From positions 806,001-870,000 of the forward strand of contig NZ_JBGEDP010000001.1 of NCBI RefSeq assembly GCF_041206865.1: 64,000 nucleotides of DNA. The letters are read 5' to 3'. Made by a program: the position numbers and the translations under genes. The notes below the pieces were generated by a model. It was not told the origin of the DNA and ran no database searches. It saw nothing but the letters and a program-made list of their open reading frames with translations. Of this stretch, positions 26,072 through 34,424 are shown piece after piece (the stretch's first letter is position 1; the number at the start of each line of letters is the position of its first letter). The DNA is from Mycobacterium sp. HUMS_12744610. Lineage in GTDB: Bacteria > Actinomycetota > Actinomycetes > Mycobacteriales > Mycobacteriaceae.

Positions 26072-26779
26072 GTGTCGATGAACCTGGGTGCCGTGGGGCG
26101 GCTGCTACCGGAGTTGACCGGAGATGCCCGAGCCGATCGTTGGCGCGAGCATCGAGCTGCTGTGCGGGCGGAGCTGATAGAAGCGACGCTTCGCGCGATC
26201 GACGAGTATGGGCCTGACCTGTCCATCGACGATGTCGTAAAGACCGCGGGGATCCCCAGGCCCAAGCTGTATCGATTCTTCGCGGATAAGGACGCCTTAT
26301 TCGCCGCGGTCGGCCAGCGGGTGCAGGAGATGATCATCGAGCAAGTCGTGCCGCAGTTTGATGCCGCCACCACGGCGCTGGAGCTGGTCAGCTCCGCGGT
26401 GGCCGCTTACGTCGGGCTCGTGGATAAGCGGCCTAATCTTTTTCGTTTCCTGGTGAATTCCCACTTCAGGGACGGGCGTTCGCCCGCGGATTTGATCGAG
26501 GGCGGCAGGCCGCTCTCGGACGCCACGGTGGATGTTTGGTCAGCCGCTATCGAGGCGCGTGGTGGCGAGGGCGCCAACTTTGAATATGTTGTGGATGCTG
26601 CTCTGGGAGCGGTGGGACTTGGTGTGCTGCGCTGGCTGAATTCCCCGACCGTCAGCAAGGATGCCCTTGTCGAAGAGTTGACCGCTTTTTTGTGGGGCGC
26701 CTTTTCGGCAATTGCGGAAGTGCGTGGGGTGCACCTCACTCCTGACACGAAGCTAGAGTCATCGGCCGAGGCAAATTAA
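26072..26779 (+). CDS. TetR-family transcriptional regulator
   Basis: About 235 residues. The helix-turn-helix is LSIDDVVKTAGIPRPKLYRF with the following FADKDALFAAVG; the C-terminal domain is rich in helices (TALELVSSAVAAYVGLVDKR, FEYVVDAALGAVGLGVLRWL), as in TetR_C domains of mycobacteria. GTG 26072 or ATG 26078 may be the start. It is divergent from the SRPBCC gene, the usual arrangement for local control. The ligand cannot be predicted. Confidence 0.88.
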   Translation: MSMNLGAVGRLLPELTGDARADRWREHRAAVRAELIEATLRAIDEYGPDLSIDDVVKTAGIPRPKLYRFFADKDALFAAVGQRVQEMIIEQVVPQFDAATTALELVSSAVAAYVGLVDKRPNLFRFLVNSHFRDGRSPADLIEGGRPLSDATVDVWSAAIEARGGEGANFEYVVDAALGAVGLGVLRWLNSPTVSKDALVEELTAFLWGAFSAIAEVRGVHLTPDTKLESSAEAN

Positions 26780-26892
26780 GCGGTCGCTTTCCCAGTTCGG
26801 GCGGCTGGCGGCGCCGACATGCTGAACCTGCCCTGAACCGTAGAGGCATACACTACGAGGAGTGGATGTGCCGGAGACACGGATCGGGAGTG

Positions 26893-27636
26893 GAGATATC
26901 GTCAAGACCTGTGGATCGGTGAGTTTCAGGCGACCTGCGATCCGACGGTTTGAGGCTCAGCTGCCGACGGTTCGGGTGTGATGTCGATAGGCCGTTCGAG
27001 CGGCTTGCCCTTGTGGAAGACGGCGCTGGCACGGACGAGGGCGACCAAGTGTGGTGCGTTGACCGCGCGCCAGCGGGCCTGGGCGGCCTCGATTAGCTTG
27101 TAGGCCATCGCCAGCCAGGCCGCGCGGGAGCCCGGCCCTTTGGTGACTTTGGTCCTCAAACGTACTGTCGCAAAGGTACTTTCGATCGGATTTGTGGTGC
27201 GAAGGTGGATCCAATGCTCGGCGGGATACCGGTAGAACTCCAAAAACACCTCGGCGTCGTCGACGATCTTGGGCGACCGCTTTGGGGTATTTGGCGCCGT
27301 AGTCGATCTCGAACGCTTTGATCGCGAGCTGGGCTTTGTCGATATCCTCGGCGTTGTAGATCTCCTTCATCGCCGCGACTGCACCCTGGGTGCACCGATT
27401 TCGGCAGTGCGGCAAGAATATTGGCCTGCTTATGCCACCAGCAGCGCTACTCTCGAATATCCGGGAACACCTCCCGCACGCCTTGCAGAAGCCCAGGGCG
27501 CCGTCGCCGACCGCGAGCACCGCTGCGGTCATGGCGCGGCGGCGGCAATCGCGCAGCAAATCAGCCCAGAACTCAGTCGATCCCCGGAAGCCGTCAGCCA
27601 GCCCGACGAGCTCCATGCGGCCATCAGCACGGACCC
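26893..27636 (-). mobile_element. IS256-family element fragment, second copy of the defective element
   Basis: 744 bp matching 7672-8415 almost base for base (one difference noticed, near 27353), with the same frameshifts and TAG in the transposase. It begins at the same terminal base and stops abruptly at GGACCC (27636), where unrelated sequence begins. The catalytic Glu block and central part survive; the N-terminal half is absent. Confidence 0.88.
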
Positions 27637-27796
27637 TCGGCACGGGCGCGGGGCTCTCGGTTCCCAACCAGCGCGCCAACGCGATGACCGATGCCCACGT
27701 TTCCATGACAACTGTTTTGGACCGTGAAAGAGTTGGCATGCGCGTTCAACCGCCCCGGCATGTCTGGAGACTCCATTTCTTGGAAAGGATGGAGTC

Positions 27797-28120
27797 ATGT
27801 CAGGTGGTTTGTCGAGGAGGTACCAGCCAGAGCTGCGGGAGCGGGCGGTGCGGATGGACGCGGAGATCAGCGATCAGCACGATTCGGAGTGGGCAGCGAC
27901 CAGTGAGATCGCCGGGCTACTTGGTGTTGGCACGGCCGAGGCGGTGCGCAAGTGGGTGCGCCAGGCTCAGATCGATGCGGCGCACGCGGGGATCACGACC
28001 GAAGAGTCCTCCGAGCTAAAACGACTGCGGCGAGAGAACGCCGAATTCGGAAGGACCAATGCGATTTTCAAGACGGCGTCGGCTTTCTCCGCGGCCGAGC
28101 TCGACCTGCCAACACACTAA
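27797..28120 (+). CDS. IS3 transposase subunit OrfA
   Basis: A 107-residue OrfA-type DNA-binding protein. ATG 27797 is preceded by AAAGGATGGAGTC. The HTH is EIAGLLGVGTAEAVRKWVRQ, with a C-terminal zipper-like segment (SSELKRLRRENAEFGRTNAI). It resembles the IS1372-type group of actinobacterial IS3 elements. The gene is open, but its partner orfB is destroyed. Confidence 0.85.
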   Translation: MSGGLSRRYQPELRERAVRMDAEISDQHDSEWAATSEIAGLLGVGTAEAVRKWVRQAQIDAAHAGITTEESSELKRLRRENAEFGRTNAIFKTASAFSAAELDLPTH

Positions 28121-28677
28121 TCACCCAGTTCATCGCCGATCATCACGGTCACCGCGATGGCCCTGATGGTTTGCGGTGGGGTGTCGAGTCGATCTGCACA
28201 CAGCTGACCGAGCTGGGTATGCCGATCGCCCCATCGACCTATTACGACCACATCAACCGCGAGCCCAGCCGCCGCGAACGCCGTGACGACGAACTCAAAG
28301 AACAGATCAGCCGGCTCTACGCCGCCAACTACGGCGTGTACGGTGCCCACAAGGTGTGGCTGGCGCTCAACCGCGAGGGCACTCCAGTGGCCAGATGCAC
28401 CGTCGAGCAGGGTTTGCCTACGTCGCTTTCGCCACCGACGCCTACGCGCGGCGGGATGCTGGGCTGGCGGGTCGCTTCCACGATGGCCACCTCGATGGTC
28501 CTCGATGCGATCGAGCAAGCCATCTAGAACCGTCAACAAGAAGGTGTACTGATCTCAAAGACGTTGTCCACCAGACGGATCGGGGATCGCAGTCAATACA
28601 CCTCGATCAGGTTCAGCGAACGGCACGCAGAAGCGGGCATCCAGTCCTCGGTCCGAGCGGTCGGCAGCTCCTATGAC

Positions 28678-29986
28678 TGTGAGAATGTTGGCGGCTGTCT
28701 GGTCGCCTGACTCGTGTTATGACTGACCCAGCGGTATGGGTGTCCTGGCTGTTGATCTGTCGTCCAACGGGCGGTCGTTCCACCTCGTGCTGACCGAGCG
28801 GGCAGTGACCTCATAGAAGCCTGACCACACCAGGTCCCATCGCAGTCCCGTCACCCGACCGGCCAGCCTCAACAACCCGCTGAAGGTCGCAATGACAAGC
28901 ATGGCAACCACACCTCGCCGCGGTCGAGTCGTGATCGGTGTTGATACCCACAAGTTCGTTCATGTCGCCGCCGCGTTCGACGACTTCGGCGCGGTGCTTG
29001 ACACCGGAACGTTCCAAGCCGACCGCGCCGGCTATGCCGAGCTGATCGAATGGGCTAGCCACCCGGGCCACATCCTGACCTTCGCCATCGAAGGCACCGG
29101 CTCCTACGGAGCCGGCCTGACCGCAGCCGTGCGTCGCAGCGACATCGGTGTCGTGGAGGTAATGCGCACCGACCGGCGCGACCGGCGGCTGCGCGGCAAG
29201 TCCGACTTCCTGGACGCCGAAAACGCCGCCCGTGCCGTGCTTGGTAGCCATGCCACCGCCACCCCGAAGACCGCCGATGACACCGTGGATATGATCCGAC
29301 AGATCAAAATCGCCAAAAATATTGCGGTCAAAGCCCGTTCGGCAGCGATGATCTCGCTGAAGACGGTCATCGTTAACGCCCCAGACGAGCTGCGTGAACA
29401 ACTGCAGCCCTTGTCCAAGATGGCCCTAATCCGCCGCTACGCCGGCCTGAGGCCAGCTGGCATCAGCACGGTCGAAGCCGCAACCAAGCACACCCTGCGC
29501 TCGATCGCCCGCCGCTGGCAGCATCTCAACGAGGAGATCACTGAACACGAGAAACTACTCGCCCAATTGGTCACCGAGATCGCGCCAGAGTTGACCGCAG
29601 CATTCGGCATCGGCGCCGACACCGCCGCCGAGATGCTCATCGTCGCCGGCGACAACCCCGACCGGATCCGTATTGAAGCCGCGTGGACCAAGCTGTGCGG
29701 CGTGTGCCCGATCCCAGCCTCCACCGGCAAAACCGTTCGCCACCTGCTCAACTGGGATGGCCACCGCCAGGCTAATGCGGCGATCTACCGCACCGTCATC
29801 GTGGGCATGCAACACCATCAACCCACCCAGGCGTACCTCGCAAGACGCACCGCCGAAGGCAAGTCCAAGGCCGAAATCATCCGGTGCTTAAAACGCTTCC
29901 TTGCCCGTGAGATATGGGCCTCGTGCATCCACTGCGCACCACTCCACAAGCCGAAAAACCAGCCGCTTGACGGATATAGGAGCATC
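28678..29986 (+). mobile_element. IS110-family element inserted without duplication
   Basis: 1309 bp between 28678 (TGTGAGAATG) and 29986 (GGAGCATC). Deleting exactly these bases rejoins the IS3 orfB codons as SSYDNALAETVNG, so boundaries are fixed by the host gene. There are no inverted ends and no target duplication, as expected for IS110. The first 214 bp (28678-28891) are non-coding and would be the guide-RNA region. Confidence 0.9.
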
Positions 29987-30151
29987 AATGCACTAGCCGA
30001 GACGGTCAACGGCCTGTACAAGACCGAGCTGATCAAGCCCGGCAAGCCCTGGCGCTCCATCAAGGACGTCGAGCTGGCCACCGCACGGCGGATCGACTGG
30101 TTCAACCACCGTCGCCTCTACGAATACTGCGGCGATATCCCCACCAGTTGA
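28892..30151 (+). CDS. IS110-family transposase, reads through into IS3 orfB
   Basis: A DEDD recombinase of the IS110 family: VVIGVDTHKFVHVAAAFDD, TFAIEGTGSYGAGLTAAVRR and RRLRGKSDFLDAENAARAVL in the N-terminal RuvC-like part; LTAAFGIGADTAAEMLIVAG and LCGVCPIPASTGKTVRHLLN in Tnp_20. It looks intact. The element has no stop before its right end: the frame passes 29986 and continues in the frame of the host IS3 orfB (NALAETVNGLYKTEL) to 30151. The annotated protein of 419 residues is therefore a hybrid with about 54 foreign C-terminal residues. Confidence 0.88.
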   Translation: MTSMATTPRRGRVVIGVDTHKFVHVAAAFDDFGAVLDTGTFQADRAGYAELIEWASHPGHILTFAIEGTGSYGAGLTAAVRRSDIGVVEVMRTDRRDRRLRGKSDFLDAENAARAVLGSHATATPKTADDTVDMIRQIKIAKNIAVKARSAAMISLKTVIVNAPDELREQLQPLSKMALIRRYAGLRPAGISTVEAATKHTLRSIARRWQHLNEEITEHEKLLAQLVTEIAPELTAAFGIGADTAAEMLIVAGDNPDRIRIEAAWTKLCGVCPIPASTGKTVRHLLNWDGHRQANAAIYRTVIVGMQHHQPTQAYLARRTAEGKSKAEIIRCLKRFLAREIWASCIHCAPLHKPKNQPLDGYRSINALAETVNGLYKTELIKPGKPWRSIKDVELATARRIDWFNHRRLYEYCGDIPTS

Positions 30152-30246
30152 ACTCGAAGCCGCCTATTGCACTCCACGCCAGAGACCAGCCGCTGGCTGA
30201 AATCTCACATCAGAAAGTCTCCGGACTCACCGGGGCGATTCAGGTG

Positions 30247-30562
30247 GCGGACAGATCCCTGCCGCCGAACGCGGCGACTTCGTCTTGCCACTGGGCGGTC
30301 AGCCGGGTAATCGTGGCTGCCGACAACCCGGCCCCCGACCCAGGAACTGCTCCAGGGCTCCGGCCTGAAATCCCCGCTGGACGCCCATGCAGGTACAGCA
30401 ACGGCAACACCTCGGCCATCTGCGGCGACTTACGCGCTTACGCCGGCACGATCGTCGACGAGAACCGCTGCCGCTCAACGGTATCGGGATCAATACGTTT
30501 GTCATTGACCCGCGGGGCCTGCACCTTGACCGCCCCCCCGCGGTCAGCACGTCGCGGGGCTA
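30247..30562 (-). pseudogene. IS256-family transposase internal fragment
   Basis: On the minus strand, in changing frames, this encodes APRVNDKRIDPDTVERQRFS, YARKSPQMAEVLPLL and SAATITRLTAQWQDEVAAFG, equivalent to the central region of the element at 7672-8897 (bases about 8500-8810), but a clearly different copy. Both ends are missing. Confidence 0.78.
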
Positions 30563-30610
30563 GCGTTGCGCACCCTGTCGCTTCGCAGTACTGTAACGCC
30601 CGACACCCTG

Positions 30611-30629
30611 TACTGTCAGTATCCGAAAC
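30611..30629 (+). promoter_or_regulatory. Conserved PF10118 upstream element, second copy
   Basis: TACTGTCAGTATCCGAAAC, matching the elements at 16236 and 48157. Its own gene is broken, so it now stands in front of the fusion frame and the mce operon with no obvious terminator between. Confidence 0.5.
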
Positions 30630-30654
30630 TAGAAGTTCGGGGAAAAGGTAACCT

Positions 30655-31108
30655 TCGTGGTCGACGGGGGCACAGGCTAGATATATAGGGGGTCGTGACC
30701 ACTATGAGTGCACCGAGTGGGGTCTCGGTATCCGAGGACTCGGCGGATATGTTTCTCGGTGGGGGGAGGGCAGCAACTATTATCGTGGATGACGACATCA
30801 TCTTCAGCCACCTGTGGGCGAACTTGTCGGGGTCGTTCCCGCCGGGGGAGGAGTTGTTCATTCGGTCGGTGCGCCGGTTTGCCGATGAGGTCACCGATCC
30901 TGGGTTGAAGAAGCGGGTGGCCGGGTTTATCGGTCAGGAATCGGTGCATGGCCAGCAGCATCGGGCGCTCAATGACAAGCTCGTTGACATGGGGTATCCG
31001 ATTGCGTGGTGGGATTCCGAAAAGTTTGTTGATTGGGTGAAACGCATCGAGGAGGTGCTGCCGGCCCGGATTCCGCTGGCGGTGACAGCAGCCGCAGAAC
31101 ACTTCACC
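30655..31108 (+). pseudogene. PF10118 family pseudogene, copy 2, truncated
   Basis: A degraded copy of the gene at 16282. The start equivalent is GTG 30655, but an in-frame TAG follows after seven codons and the N-terminal part is frameshifted (EDSADMFLGGG where the intact copy has RTRRIRFPFGEG). From DDDIIFSHLWANLSGSFPPG to AAAEHFT the protein is nearly identical to copy 1 and includes GQESVHGQQH. At about 31108 it breaks off into unrelated sequence, so the EELEH part is missing. A late GTG at 30695 opens a frame that runs into the yrbE remnant. Confidence 0.88.
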
Positions 31109-31537
31109 GTGGGTTCGCGACCTATGGATGACCCGGTGATCACGGCCAGAGTCATTCTCGTCGAAGACGTCCGGGATCAGACCTTTTCCAGCGTTGGGAG
31201 CTGGCGGCGTGTTTTCGCAGATGCCATTTCAATTCGGCAAAAGGCCGTGCTGAGAGGCCGTTCCAATGGTTTGAGTTCATCGTCCAAGTTGCGGTTTTTG
31301 ATGCAGATGTCGACCCTGCCAACCATCGCAGCTTCTTCGTCCCTGGCGGCGCTAAGCATCTTCACGCTCAACGTGTTGTTGTGCAACGTCGGCACAACGG
31401 ACATCTCTGGCGCGAGCGATGGGTTGAGCGCTACCACCCAGTATGGTCTGCTGGTCACGGTTTCGGCGGTCGCGCTGTACGTTGATCGGCTGCTGCAGCG
31501 CGACGCACGTGGTGCTGTTGTCGAGGGGCATCGGTGA
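31109..31537 (+). pseudogene. Degraded yrbE-like permease remnant fused to the PF10118 pseudogene
   Basis: It contains, in shifted frames, segments matching YrbEA: RPFQWFEFIVQ (around 31255-31290), then LSIFTLNVLLCNVGTTDISG and TTQYGLLVTVSA, corresponding to IIFTLNILLAEFGAADVSG and VTQLGPLVTVLV of the intact gene downstream. The conserved EExDAMEVLGI half is absent. The last frame ends GAVVEGHR with a TGA overlapping the GTG of yrbEA (GTGA), as if it had been the preceding gene of the operon. The 280-residue frame from 30695 is a chimera, probably without function. Confidence 0.7.
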
Positions 31538-32328
31538 CGGCATCCAACGGTTTGTCGGTATACCTTCGTGAACAACTGCGGAAACCGCTAGGGCAGGTGG
31601 CCAGCTTCACTCAGATGTGTGTGCTAACCGGCAAGGCGCTTGCACGTCCGTTCCAATGGCGCGAATTCATCCTACAGGGTTGGTTTCTACTCGGTGTGTC
31701 GTTCCTGCCAACCGTTATGGTCGCAATTCCGCTCACCGTGCTAATCATCTTTACGCTGAATATCTTATTGGCCGAATTTGGGGCCGCCGACGTCTCCGGC
31801 GCTGGGGCTGCGCTCGGCGCCGTCACTCAACTGGGCCCCCTTGTGACGGTGCTCGTGGTCGCTGGCGCAGGTTCTACTGCGATTTGTGCGGATTTGGGCG
31901 CTAGGACTATTCGCGAGGAGATCGATGCGATGGAGGTGTTGGGCATCGACCCGATTCATCGACTGGTAGTTCCCAGGGTGGTTGCATCGACCATTGTAGC
32001 CCTGCTGCTCAATGGCGCGGTGATCAGTATCGGGCTGGTCGGCGGGTTCTTGTTCGGTGTGTATATCCAGAATGTTTCGGCCGGCGCATACGTTTCGACC
32101 CTAACCTTGATTACTGGATTGCCCGAGGTGCTGATCTCGATTGTGAAGGCCACCTTATTCGGGCTTATTGCCGGGCTGGTGGGTTGCTACCGCGGGTTGA
32201 CAGCCGGCGGGGGAGCCAAAGGGGTGGGCACAGCAGTCAACGAAACGTTGGTTCTTGCGGTGGTCGCATTATTTGCGGTCAACGTGGTGCTGACTACCAT
32301 TGGTGTGCGGTTCGGAACGGGGCGTTGA
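31534..32328 (+). CDS. yrbEA: YrbEA, MlaE-family permease of Mce transporter
   Basis: Integral membrane permease subunit of the Mce lipid importer, 264 residues. It has the typical RPFQWREFILQ amphipathic entry, several hydrophobic segments (LTVLIIFTLNILL, VVASTIVALLLNGAVISIGL) and the family motif ARTIREEIDAMEVLGIDPI, then GLVGCYRGLTAGGGAKGVG. It pairs with YrbEB and the MceG-type ATPase, which is not in this window. GTG 31534 overlaps the preceding frame's stop. First intact gene of an eight-gene operon. Confidence 0.93.
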   Translation: MTASNGLSVYLREQLRKPLGQVASFTQMCVLTGKALARPFQWREFILQGWFLLGVSFLPTVMVAIPLTVLIIFTLNILLAEFGAADVSGAGAALGAVTQLGPLVTVLVVAGAGSTAICADLGARTIREEIDAMEVLGIDPIHRLVVPRVVASTIVALLLNGAVISIGLVGGFLFGVYIQNVSAGAYVSTLTLITGLPEVLISIVKATLFGLIAGLVGCYRGLTAGGGAKGVGTAVNETLVLAVVALFAVNVVLTTIGVRFGTGR

Positions 32329-33200
32329 GATTGGCTTCCCCGACGGTCGTGCAATCACGTTTCCCACGCGCTTGGAAGCTAGGCGCCGGATGGGTCGGCG
32401 CTCCTGGCCGTGCGCTCGACGCCTCTGGTGATGTCGCGCTGTTCGTCGGCGAAGTGCTCCGTTATCTCGGGTTTACCCTAAAGAATTACCGAAAGGAAGT
32501 CTTGCGCCTGATCGCCGAGATCGGCATGGGCACTGGCGCAATGGCCGCCGTCGGCGGCACGGTGGCGATCATCGGCTTTGTGACGCTATCGGCCGGTTCG
32601 CTGATTGCGATTCAAGGGTTCGCCTCGCTAGGCAATATCGGCGTTGAGGCGTTCACCGGTTTCTTCGCCGCGCTAGCGAATGTGCGTGTGGTGGCGCCAA
32701 TCGTAACTGGCACTGCTTTAGCCGCGACCGTCGGGGCCGGTGCTACAGCGCAATTGGGCGCCATGCGGATCAGCGAGGAGATTGATGCGCTTGAGGTGAT
32801 GGGAATCAAATCAGTTTCGTATTTGGTATCTACCCGAGTTATTGGCGCCTTCATCGTCACTATCCCACTATATTCGGTCGCGGTCCTCCTCTCGTTCTTT
32901 TCCGCCCAGCTGGTGACAACTTTGTTCTATGCGCAATCAATCGGAACGTATGACCATTACTTCAACACTTTCCTGAGGGTTAACGACTTCTGGTACTCTC
33001 TTGCGGAGACGGTCGCCATTTCGGCAGTCGTGATGTTGAACCACTGCTACTACGGATACAACGCCAGCGGCGGTCCGGTTGGAGTCGGCGCGGCAGTCGG
33101 GAGATCGATGCGCGCATCGCTAATCGCCATCGTAATGGTCGTGCTAATGGCTTCGTTAGCGATTTACGGCGTCAACCCCAACTTCAATCTCACGGTGTAA
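32325..33200 (+). CDS. yrbEB: YrbEB, MlaE-family permease of Mce transporter
   Basis: Second permease subunit, about 291 residues. It has YRKEVLRLIAEIGMGTGAMA, GTVAIIGFVTLSAGSLIAIQ, EAFTGFFAALANVRVVAPIV, the MlaE motif RISEEIDALEVMGIKSVSYL, and the end ASLAIYGVNPNFNLTV, all typical of YrbEB proteins. TTG 32325 overlaps the yrbEA stop (TTGA), giving translational coupling; a TTG at 32331 is an alternative. It is followed after 6 bp by mceA. Confidence 0.93.
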   Translation: MRLASPTVVQSRFPRAWKLGAGWVGAPGRALDASGDVALFVGEVLRYLGFTLKNYRKEVLRLIAEIGMGTGAMAAVGGTVAIIGFVTLSAGSLIAIQGFASLGNIGVEAFTGFFAALANVRVVAPIVTGTALAATVGAGATAQLGAMRISEEIDALEVMGIKSVSYLVSTRVIGAFIVTIPLYSVAVLLSFFSAQLVTTLFYAQSIGTYDHYFNTFLRVNDFWYSLAETVAISAVVMLNHCYYGYNASGGPVGVGAAVGRSMRASLIAIVMVVLMASLAIYGVNPNFNLTV

Positions 33201-33206
33201 ATTATT

Positions 33207-34424
33207 ATGGCAACCACAAGCAAGCGGCTACGGCGACTTATTTCGGTCCGAAAGTTAGCGGGGCTGGCTTTGTGGCTCATCACCGCGGTCGTGCTGATCG
33301 TCGTCTGGGTCCAGTTCCGGGGTGGCTTCACACCCAAGATAACCTTAACAGCATTGGCTAGCCGGTCGGGTTTGGTCTTGGATCGGGGGGCGAAAGTCAC
33401 TTACAACGGGGTGGAGATCGGCCGGGTGGGCAGCATCAGCGAGGTGGAGCGTGACGGAAAGCCGGCGGCCAAGCTGCTGCTGGAAATTGCGCCAAAATAC
33501 GCCGGGCTGATCGCGCTAAACGTAAATGCCGAAATTACAGCCACCACGGTGTTTGGCAACAAGTACGTGTCGTTGAGTTCGCCCAAACAACCTGTGGCCC
33601 GGAAGGTTACACCGGCTGACATAATTGTGGTGAGGTCGGAAACAACGGAGTTTAACACGTTGTTCGAGACGGTCATGCAGATTTCAGAGAAGGTGGATCC
33701 GGTCAAGGTGAACTTAACGCTTTCGGCGGTGGCTGCAGCGTTAAATGGGCAAGGCGATAAATTCGGGGCTTCGATCATCAATGGAAACACCATACTCGAT
33801 GACATCAACCCGCAGATGCCTCAAATCCGCCATGATATTCAACGGTTGGCGGATTTAGCCGATATCTACGGGGATGCCTCGCCGGATCTTTGGAGCGCCC
33901 TCGATAACGCAGTCACCACGGCGCGTACCTTCAACCAGCAAAAGAAGGATCTGGACGCCGCACTCTTGGCCGCGGTGGGGGTTGGAAACACCGGTGCCGA
34001 CATCATTGACCAGAGCAGATCGGACCTGCAGCATGCGGTCAGCGACCTGGTGCCGGTGACTCAACTGCTTGACACCTACAGTCCGGAGCTTTACTGCCTT
34101 TTTCACCATGGCGCTAATGTGCTACCGAAAGTGACGGATGGGGAGAGCGGCAACGGTTACTCGGTAAGGTTAACAGGCACGATCTTGGGAGGAACAAATG
34201 CGTACGTCTATCCTGACAACTTGCCGCGAGTGAATGCTCACGGCGGACCGGGCGGGAAACCGGGATGCTGGAAGACCATTACCCGCGATCTGTGGCCTGC
34301 TCCGTACTTGGTAACGGATAGCGGTTCCAGCATCGCGCCATACACCCACTTTGGAATCCCGCAACCGCAGGCCAATGAATACGTGTGGGGCCGCCAGTGG
34401 GGGGAGAACACGATCAACCCATGA
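33207..34424 (+). CDS. mceA: MceA, Mce/MlaD substrate-binding protein
   Basis: 405 residues. An N-terminal membrane anchor (LAGLALWLITAVVLIVVWVQ) is followed by the MlaD domain (KITLTALASRSGLVLDRGAK, VTYNGVEIGRVGSIS, ATTVFGNKYVSLSSP) and the Mce helical domain, with LYCLFHHGANVLPKV near the C-terminus. Six such proteins are thought to form a lipid-conducting tube across the periplasm. The stop overlaps the mceB start (ATGA). Confidence 0.94.
   Translation: MATTSKRLRRLISVRKLAGLALWLITAVVLIVVWVQFRGGFTPKITLTALASRSGLVLDRGAKVTYNGVEIGRVGSISEVERDGKPAAKLLLEIAPKYAGLIALNVNAEITATTVFGNKYVSLSSPKQPVARKVTPADIIVVRSETTEFNTLFETVMQISEKVDPVKVNLTLSAVAAALNGQGDKFGASIINGNTILDDINPQMPQIRHDIQRLADLADIYGDASPDLWSALDNAVTTARTFNQQKKDLDAALLAAVGVGNTGADIIDQSRSDLQHAVSDLVPVTQLLDTYSPELYCLFHHGANVLPKVTDGESGNGYSVRLTGTILGGTNAYVYPDNLPRVNAHGGPGGKPGCWKTITRDLWPAPYLVTDSGSSIAPYTHFGIPQPQANEYVWGRQWGENTINP

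Larger units (their letters stand above)
28120..30151 (+). pseudogene. IS3 OrfB pseudogene, deleted internally and split by IS110
   Basis: The N-terminal part (FIADHHGHRDGPDGLRWGVE, SICTQLTELGMPIAPSTYYD) is open to about 28395. A deletion then removes the start of the integrase core, and frame changes follow (GGMLGWRVASTMATSMVLDA, then DLKDVVHQTDRGSQ). At 28677 it breaks after GTCGGCAGCTCCTATGAC; the missing continuation AATGCACTAGCCGAGACG is at 29987, running to 30151 with WFNHRRLYEYCGD. Confidence 0.85.
27746..30242 (+). mobile_element. IS3-family element carrying an IS110 insertion
   Basis: The left end TCAACCGCCCCGGCATGTCT lies at 27746. The right end read inward is TGAATCGCCCCGGTGAGTCC at 30242, followed by GGAGACT in both. 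orfA and a degraded orfB lie inside; an IS110 element occupies 28678-29986. Fragments of close relatives are at 18801-18966 and 23172-23266. Confidence 0.85.

Noticed and set aside
30695..31537. The 280-residue frame as a genuine new fusion protein
   Set aside because: It begins after an in-frame stop relative to the native start, contains compensating frameshifts in both halves and lacks essential parts of both families; treated as two fused pseudogenes.
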